Source of the DNA: Salinarimonas ramus
Lineage (GTDB): Bacteria; Pseudomonadota; Alphaproteobacteria; Rhizobiales; Beijerinckiaceae
Assembly: GCF_014645695.1 (NCBI RefSeq)
Contig: NZ_BMMF01000001.1
Coordinates: 186,001 to 250,000, forward strand
Direction: 5' to 3'
DNA length: 64,000 nt
Both the position numbers and the translations under genes were made by a program. How positions within the stretch are numbered: position 1 is the first letter of the stretch; each line of letters starts with the position of its first letter. A model generated the notes under the pieces. It saw only the letters and a list, made by a program, of their open reading frames with translations, was not told where the DNA came from and did not search any database. This document shows, in pieces, positions 56,416-64,000 of this stretch.

Positions 56416-57333
56416 CTACCTGTCCGGCACGAACGGCGTCCCCAGCGAGCCCGGCGCGCCGACCGCGCGGCCGCGCCGGATCGAGAGGAGCACCAGCGCG
56501 AGGATCGTCGCGATATAGGGGGCGGCGGCGAGGAGCTGCGAGGGCAGGCCCACCTGCGCCGCCTGGGCGTGGAGCTGGAGCACGGTCGCCGCGCCGAAGA
56601 CGAGCGCCCCGACGAGCGCCCAGGTCGGCCGCCAGGCGGCGAAGACGACGAGCGCCACCGCGATCCAGCCGCGTCCGGCGGTCATGTTGGGCGCCCAGAA
56701 GCGGGTGTAGACGAGGGAGAGGTAGGCCCCCGCGAGCCCGGCGCAGATGCCGCCGAAGATCACCGCCATCACGCGCATCTTCAGGACCGGCAGGCCGAGC
56801 GCATGGGCGGAGGCGTGGTTCTCGCCGATGGAGCGCAGGCGCAGGCCCGCGCGGGTGCGCGCGAGGAAATAGGCCGTGCCGACGACGAGCCCGAAGGCGA
56901 CGTAGACGAACGGATCCTGCGAGAACAGCGCGTGCCCGACGAGGGGGATGTCCGAGAGGATCGGGATCGGCCATTCCTCGATGCGCGGGCGCGTCTGACC
57001 GACGAAGGGCGCGCCGATGAGGCCTGACAGGCCGAGCCCGAAGATCGTCAGCGCGAGGCCGGCGCCCACCTGGTTCGCGGCCAGGCCGAGCACGGCCAGC
57101 GCGAACAGAGCCGCCATCAGCCCGCCCGCGACCATGCCCATCACGATGCCGATGAGCGTCGAATCGAAGGTGAAGGCGGCAGCGAAGGCGCAGACGGCGC
57201 CCATCGCCATCATGCCCTCGACGCCCAGGTTGAGCACGCCCGCACGCTCGGCCACGAGCTCGCCGATGGCCGCGATGAGGAGCGGCGTCGAGGCCGTGAC
57301 GATGGTGAAGAGGATCGCCTCGAAGGTCGTCAT
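56416..57333 (-). CDS. BMP/nucleoside-type ABC transporter permease 2
   Basis: 305 residues, eight to ten hydrophobic helices. 'IGELVAERAGVLNLGVEGMMAMGAVCAF' near residue 22 is the conserved BPD_transp_2 signature found in branched-chain amino acid/ribose/nucleoside permeases, and 'GENHASAHALGLPVLKMRVMA' is the cytoplasmic coupling loop. It overlaps permease 1 by 4 nt and pairs with it as the membrane channel. Confidence 0.92.
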   Translation of the reverse strand: MTTFEAILFTIVTASTPLLIAAIGELVAERAGVLNLGVEGMMAMGAVCAFAAAFTFDSTLIGIVMGMVAGGLMAALFALAVLGLAANQVGAGLALTIFGLGLSGLIGAPFVGQTRPRIEEWPIPILSDIPLVGHALFSQDPFVYVAFGLVVGTAYFLARTRAGLRLRSIGENHASAHALGLPVLKMRVMAVIFGGICAGLAGAYLSLVYTRFWAPNMTAGRGWIAVALVVFAAWRPTWALVGALVFGAATVLQLHAQAAQVGLPSQLLAAAPYIATILALVLLSIRRGRAVGAPGSLGTPFVPDR

Positions 57334-58409
57334 GCTTTCGCCCCCACCCGGCGCACGAGCCGCACGCGATAGCTCACGAGCGCGTCCGCCCCGAGCACGA
57401 AGAGCAGGACGAGGCCCTGGAAGGCGACCGTCAGGTCGAAGGGCAGGCGCAGCAGGATCTGCGCGTTCTCGCCGCCGATGAAGGTGAGCGCCAGCACGAG
57501 CCCCGCGGCGAGGATGCCGAACGGGTTGAGCCGGCCGAGGAAGGCCACCGTGATCGCCGTGAAGCCGTAGCCCGGGGAGATGTCCGGTATGACGCGCCCG
57601 ATCTGGCCCGACACCTCGGCGATCCCGGCAAGCCCGGCGAGGCCCCCCGAGATCAGGAAGACGATAAAGGTCGTGCGCTTGGCGTCGAAGCCCGCGAAGC
57701 GCGCGGCGCGCGGAGCGTCGCCCGTGAGCTTCAGCCGGTAGCCGAAGAGCGTGCGCCCGAGCACGATCGCGGTGACGAGGACGGCGATCACCGCCAGGAT
57801 CACGCCGACATGGACGCGGTCGAGCCCCGGGATCTCGGGCAGGCGCGCGGCGCTCTCGAAGACGACGGATTGCGGGAAGTTGAAGCCCGCCGGGTCGCGC
57901 CACGGCCCGCGGGCGAGCCAGTCGAGGAAGAGCTCGGCGATATAGACGAGGAAGAGCGAGGTGAGGATCTCGCTGACCCCGAAGCGCACCTTCAGGAAGG
58001 CGGGGATGGCGCCCCAGGCCGCGCCGCCGAGGATCCCGGCGATCATCATGGCGGGCAGGAGCCAGGGCCCGGGATCCGAGCCGTGGGTCGCGAGCGCGAG
58101 CGCCGCGCCGGCGACGCCGCCCATGATGAACTGGCCCTCGGCGCCGATATTCCACAGGCCCGCGCGGAAGCAGTAGGACAGCCCGATGGCGATGAGGATC
58201 AGCGGCGTCGCCTTGACCAGCATCGCCCGCAGCGACCAGGGGTCGGTCAGCGGCTGGAGGACGTAGACCTCGAAGGCCGAGACCGGCGAGCGGCCCATCA
58301 GCGCCACCACGAGGCCGGCCACGAGGAAGGCGACGACGAGGGCGGCGAGCGGCGCGAGCGCGCGTGCGACCGGCGACGGATCGGGGCGTGGGAGCAATTC
58401 GAGGCGCAT
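57330..58409 (-). CDS. BMP/nucleoside-type ABC transporter permease 1
   Basis: 359 residues, membrane protein. 'SYCFRAGLWNIGAEGQFIMGGV' is the conserved signature, and 'TGDAPRAARFAGFDAKRT' the coupling loop. Typical first permease of the YufP/NupB-type nucleoside importers. Its ATG overlaps the last base of the ATPase gene. Confidence 0.92.
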   Translation of the reverse strand: MRLELLPRPDPSPVARALAPLAALVVAFLVAGLVVALMGRSPVSAFEVYVLQPLTDPWSLRAMLVKATPLILIAIGLSYCFRAGLWNIGAEGQFIMGGVAGAALALATHGSDPGPWLLPAMMIAGILGGAAWGAIPAFLKVRFGVSEILTSLFLVYIAELFLDWLARGPWRDPAGFNFPQSVVFESAARLPEIPGLDRVHVGVILAVIAVLVTAIVLGRTLFGYRLKLTGDAPRAARFAGFDAKRTTFIVFLISGGLAGLAGIAEVSGQIGRVIPDISPGYGFTAITVAFLGRLNPFGILAAGLVLALTFIGGENAQILLRLPFDLTVAFQGLVLLFVLGADALVSYRVRLVRRVGAKA

Positions 58410-60001
58410 CAGGCGGGCTCCCGCGCCAGCACGGCGTCCGCTTCCGCGTGCGCGCCGATCATCTCGAGCCCGATCGCCTCGCGCGTCCACTCGGCGGCGG
58501 GGCGCAGCGGCGAGAGCGCGCCCTCCGAGATCACCGCCATCCGGTCGGCGATCTCGAAGAGCTCGTCGAGGTCCTGGCTGATCACGAGGACGGCGGCGCC
58601 CTTTGCGGCGAGATCGACGAGCGCCTGGCGGATGAGCCGGGCGGCACCGGCGTCCACGCCCCACGTGGGCTGATCGACCACGAGGAGCTTCGGGCCGCGC
58701 AGGATCTCGCGGCCGACGACGAATTTCTGCAGGTTTCCGCCCGACAGCTTGCGCGCGGCGGGATCGTCCGAGGGCGTGCGCACGTCGAAATGACCCACGA
58801 CGGAGCGCGCGATCTTGGCGGCTTCCGAGAAGGCGACGAAGCCCGCGCGCACGAGCCCGCTCGTCGCGTGGTGGGAGAGGACCGTGTTGTCCGACAGGCC
58901 GTGGCCCGGCGCGGCGGCATGGCCGAGGCGTTCCTCCGGCACGAAGGCCGCGCCGATCCGCCGGCGCGCATCGATGCCGAGGCGTCCGGCGCCGGTGCCC
59001 GCGATGACGACGTCGCCCGCGTTCGGCGAAAGCCGCTCGCCCGACAGCGCGGCGAACAGCTCGCTCTGGCCGTTGCCGGCGACGCCTGCGATGCCGACGA
59101 CCTCGCCGGCGCGAACCGAGAGCGCGACGTCCCGCAGGTGCTTGCCGTGGAGCGCCTCGGGGGGCAGCGACAGGCTCTCGACCCGCAAGACCTCGTCGCT
59201 CAGGCCCTTGGAGAGGTGCGCGCGCACCGCGCCCACCTCGCTGCCCACCATCATCGCAGCGATCTCGCGGGCGCTCTTCGCCCGGGGGTCGAGGGTCGCC
59301 ACGACCTTGCCGCCCCGCAGGATGGTGGCCGAGCGGCACAGCCGGCGCACCTCCTCGAGCTTGTGCGAGATGTAGAGGATCGCGGTCCCCTCCGCCGAGA
59401 GCCGCGTCAGCGTTTCGAACAGCCGCTCGCTCTCCTGGGGCGTGAGGACCGAGGTCGGCTCGTCGAGCACGATGAGGCGGGGCTTCTGCAGGAGGCAGCG
59501 CACGATCTCGATGCGCTGGCGCTCGCCCGCGGACAAGGTCCAGACCGACCGGTCCGGCTCCAGCGCGAGGCCGTAGCCGCGGGAGACCTCCGCCAGCTCC
59601 TCGCGTACGGTCTCGAACGACCGCTCGGGCAGCGCGACGGCGACGTTCTCGGCGACCGTCATCTCCTCGAAGAGCGAGAAGTGCTGGAACACCATGCCGA
59701 TGCCGAGCGCCCGCGCCGCCACCGGCGAGGCGATCGTCACCGGGCGCCCCTCCCACAGGATCTCGCCCGCGGTGGGCTCGATGACGCCGTAGAGGATCTT
59801 GACCAGCGTCGACTTGCCCGCGCCGTTCTCGCCGAGCAACGCGTGGATCTCGCCCGGCGCGAGCGTCAGGTCGATCGAATCGTTGGCGAGGAGGTCCCCG
59901 TAGCGCTTGGAGACGCCGCGCAGGGAAACCAGCGCGGACGCCTCGTCGGCGGGCGGGACGGATGCGGGAGGGAGGTCGGCCAAGGCGGTCGCTGCAATCA
60001 A
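58409..60001 (-). CDS. BMP/nucleoside-type ABC transporter ATP-binding protein (tandem)
   Basis: 530 residues, two fused ATPase domains. Domain 1: Walker A GENGAGKST, Q-loop MVFQHFSLFEEMTV, signature LSAGERQRI, Walker B LIVLDEPTSVLTP. Domain 2: degenerate Walker A GVAGNGQSE, signature LSGGNLQKF, Walker B LLVVDQPTWGVD with Gln for the catalytic Glu, so only domain 1 is likely to hydrolyse ATP well; this asymmetry is usual in the family. Start is a TTG overlapping the stop of the quinone oxidoreductase gene (TTGA). Confidence 0.92.
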   Translation of the reverse strand: MIAATALADLPPASVPPADEASALVSLRGVSKRYGDLLANDSIDLTLAPGEIHALLGENGAGKSTLVKILYGVIEPTAGEILWEGRPVTIASPVAARALGIGMVFQHFSLFEEMTVAENVAVALPERSFETVREELAEVSRGYGLALEPDRSVWTLSAGERQRIEIVRCLLQKPRLIVLDEPTSVLTPQESERLFETLTRLSAEGTAILYISHKLEEVRRLCRSATILRGGKVVATLDPRAKSAREIAAMMVGSEVGAVRAHLSKGLSDEVLRVESLSLPPEALHGKHLRDVALSVRAGEVVGIAGVAGNGQSELFAALSGERLSPNAGDVVIAGTGAGRLGIDARRRIGAAFVPEERLGHAAAPGHGLSDNTVLSHHATSGLVRAGFVAFSEAAKIARSVVGHFDVRTPSDDPAARKLSGGNLQKFVVGREILRGPKLLVVDQPTWGVDAGAARLIRQALVDLAAKGAAVLVISQDLDELFEIADRMAVISEGALSPLRPAAEWTREAIGLEMIGAHAEADAVLAREPA

Positions 60002-60969
60002 GGGGTGAGAACGGTCACGCCTGTAGTCTTACGACCTTCCAGCGCGCGATGCACGTCCCCAATGTCGGCGAGTTTCGCGCGGGCGTTGATTGGGATCTCG
60101 ACGGCACCGCTGCGCACCACCTCGAACAGGTCGTTTGCCGTCGCAACGAGATCGTCGCGCTTTGCGACGTAGGTGAACAATGTCGGGCGCGTGGCGAAGA
60201 GCGAGCCCTTCTGCGCGAGGAGGCCGATGTCGAAGGCCTCGACCTTGCCCGACGCCGAGCCGTAGCTCGCGAACATGCCGAGCGGGGCGAGGCAATCGAG
60301 AGAACCCGGGAACGTCGCCTTCCCCACGCCGTCATAGACGACCTGGCACTTGGCGCCGTTGGTGATCTCGCCGACCCGCGCCGCGAAATCCTCCTTGCCG
60401 TACTCGATGACGTGGTCGCAGCCCTTGGAGCGGGCGAGCTCGCCCTTCTCCGGCGAGCCCACCGTGCCGATGACGGTGGCCCCGAGATGCTTCGCCCATT
60501 GCACCAGGATGAGCCCGACGCCGCCCGCGGCGGCGTGGACGAGGACGGTGTCGCCCGCCTTCACGCGGTAGGTGCGCCGCAGCAGGTACTGCGCGGTCAT
60601 GCCCTTGAGCATCATGCCCGCCGCCTGCTCGTCGGACACGCCCTCGGGGATCTTGACCAGGCGGTCGGCGTCGATCAGGCGCACCTCGGCATAGGCGCCG
60701 AGCCCCGCCGCGTAGGCGACCCGGTCGCCCGGCGCGACGTCGCTCACGCCCTCGCCCACCGCCTCGACCACGCCCGCGCCTTCGTTGCCGGGCGTGAACG
60801 GCAGCGGAGCGGGATACGCGCCGGTGCGGAAATAGACGTCGATGAAGTTGACGCCGATCGCCGTGTGGCGCACCCGCGCCTGGCCCGGCCCGGGCGCGCC
60901 GACCTCCACGTCCTCGTAGGACATCACCTCGGGCCCGCCGACGGCATGGATTCGAATCGCCTTGGTCAT
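59998..60969 (-). CDS. NADPH:quinone reductase-like zinc-free alcohol dehydrogenase family protein
   Basis: 323 residues, MDR fold. 'VNFIDVYFRTGAYPAPLPFTPGNEGAGVV' is diagnostic of quinone oxidoreductases (QOR), and 'VLVHAAAGGVGLILVQWAKHLGA' holds the AxxGxxG NADPH motif. No zinc ligands are present. It reduces quinones or enones. First gene of the unit that continues into the ABC transporter by a TTGA overlap. Confidence 0.93.
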   Translation of the reverse strand: MTKAIRIHAVGGPEVMSYEDVEVGAPGPGQARVRHTAIGVNFIDVYFRTGAYPAPLPFTPGNEGAGVVEAVGEGVSDVAPGDRVAYAAGLGAYAEVRLIDADRLVKIPEGVSDEQAAGMMLKGMTAQYLLRRTYRVKAGDTVLVHAAAGGVGLILVQWAKHLGATVIGTVGSPEKGELARSKGCDHVIEYGKEDFAARVGEITNGAKCQVVYDGVGKATFPGSLDCLAPLGMFASYGSASGKVEAFDIGLLAQKGSLFATRPTLFTYVAKRDDLVATANDLFEVVRSGAVEIPINARAKLADIGDVHRALEGRKTTGVTVLTP

Positions 60970-61108
60970 CGCTCGTTACTCCTCGATCGGCGGCCATCAT
61001 AGAAAGCGCCCCGCCCGCGCGGCAATGCCGAACCCCGCCTTCCCCACGATGCACCGCGCACGAAGGCACGCGTCGTGCCATGATGCGGTGCGCGAGGGGG
61101 CGTCGGCG

Positions 61109-62851
<1,743 letters not shown>

Positions 62852-64000
62852 CCGATCATCTCGGCGGCGCGCTCCGCCGCCTCCGCGAAGGGCTGGAGCA
62901 CGAGGTCCGCGCCCGCGTGCATGAGCGCGCGCGCGTCGTTGGTGTCGTGGCTGCGCACGGCGATCCGCCCCTCGAATCCCGCCTCCCGCAGAGCGTGCAT
63001 GACGACGAGCCGGCTGTCGCCGTGGACCACGCTCGGCCCCGCGGGCGGCGGGGTCGCGATGACGGCCCAGCGCGCGCCCGTCAGCGGCAGGCTCGCGGGG
63101 AACTCGGCGTCGAGCGCATCCCCGAACAGGCCGTCGTGACCGCGCTTGCGCCAGCGCTCGAGCGCTTCCGGGTCGAAGTCGACGCCGAGCATGGCGACGT
63201 CGTGGGCGGCGAGCACCTTGGCGATCTCGCGGCCGTAACGGCCCACGCCGAAGATCAGCACCTCGTAGCGCGCGCTCGCCGGCAGCGCCTGCTCGCGCTC
63301 GCGGAACGGGTCGCGCCGCTCCGCCCAGCCGACGAAGGGCTCGCACCAGGCGTAGAGGCGGTGCGAGTAGAGGATCATGTAGGTGGAGAGCGTGATCGTG
63401 AGCAGCCCCACGAGGGTGACGAGGCCGATCGCTTCGCCCGGCGCATGGCCGAGCGTCACGCCCATGGCCATGAAGATGAGCGAGAATTCCGAGATCTGCG
63501 CCACCGTGAGGCCGGCGAGGAAGCCCGTGCGCTTGCGGTAGCCGAGCGCGGCCATGATGATCATGACGATGAGCGGGTTGCCGACGAGCACGAAGGCGGC
63601 GAGCACCAGCGCCGGCAGCACCTGGTCGCCCAGCGTGTCGATCCCCAGCCCCGCACCGAGGCCGACGAAGAAGAACAGGAGCAGGAAGTCGCGCAGGCTC
63701 GACAGCCGTGACGCGATCGCCTCCCGGAACGAGGTCGAGGCGAGGGAGACGCCGGCGAGAAGGCCGCCGAGCTCCTTGCCCAGCCCGATGAGATCGCACA
63801 AGGCGGCGAACATCACCGCCCAGGCGAGGGCGAAGGTGACCATCAGCTCCGGCGTGCGCGAGATGGCGCGCACCAGCCGCTCGGCCCCGTAGCGCACGAA
63901 GACGAGGACGGCGCCGACGAGCGCGAAGCCCGCCGCGAAGGTGCCGACGAGCCCCAGGCCGAGACCGCCCTTGGCGCCCGCGCCGACGCCGAAGGTCGAG

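Overview
The window is about 70% GC and gene-dense, with short spacers and many ATGA-type start/stop overlaps. It looks like chromosomal DNA of an alphaproteobacterium, most likely of the order Hyphomicrobiales (Rhizobiales). Grounds for this are the pstS-pstC-pstA-pstB-phoU-phoB order with a long N-terminally extended PstA, the aerobic-type cobalamin genes (cobO, cobQ, cobC, cobD), a PraR-like XRE regulator, class I IlvC, and the overall base composition. I cannot name a genus from sequence alone.

Layout from left to right. (1) 1-5045: a CUT1-type sugar ABC transporter (binding protein cut by the window edge, two permeases, ATPase) with a GH63-like glycosidase, plausibly for a glycosylated compatible solute such as glucosylglycerate or mannosylglycerate. 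(2) 5053-12403: ferredoxin-NADP reductase, then the phosphate locus read leftwards, with a PHO-box-like site before pstS. (3) 12736-18349: MsrB lipoprotein, a FUSC-type membrane protein, then a three-gene set (prephenate-binding-fold BacA-like protein, DUF6421-like putative metalloprotein, LysE-type exporter) that looks like an undescribed small-molecule pathway, followed by a membrane-anchored hydrolase-like protein. (4) 18503-27290: RimO, cobalamin genes, HAD nucleotidase, lysophospholipase-like hydrolase, and an aldo/keto reductase fused to RidA. (5) 27390-35158: an exopolysaccharide locus (export lipoprotein, two glycosyltransferases, initiating phosphotransferase, ligase/polymerase, flippase) with an XRE regulator. 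(6) 35724-40499: tRNA-Pro(GGG), a small lipoprotein, and housekeeping genes (Nudix, PhzF, EEP nuclease-like, VOC, PdxY). (7) 40614-48081: two RTX proteins, one of 2229 residues, behind an AT-rich promoter island. (8) 48370-54430: IlvC, DUF924 protein, LOG protein, RF2 with a programmed +1 frameshift, glycerol kinase with an operator-like repeat array, nicotinamidase. (9) 54519-60969: a BMP/nucleoside-type ABC transporter carrying a BKACE-family enzyme and a quinone oxidoreductase. (10) 61109-64000: SulP transporter and a partial CPA2 antiporter that overlap tail to tail.

The least explained pieces are the BacA-like/DUF6421/LysE cassette, the giant RTX protein with a duplicated N-terminal module, and the BKACE gene inside a nucleoside-type ABC operon. 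At RNA level, each of the three binding-protein genes is followed by a 12-13 bp perfect stem-loop. The prfB frameshift site and a Shine-Dalgarno sequence buried in a hairpin before the VOC gene also stand out. No CRISPR array, insertion sequence or rRNA was seen.
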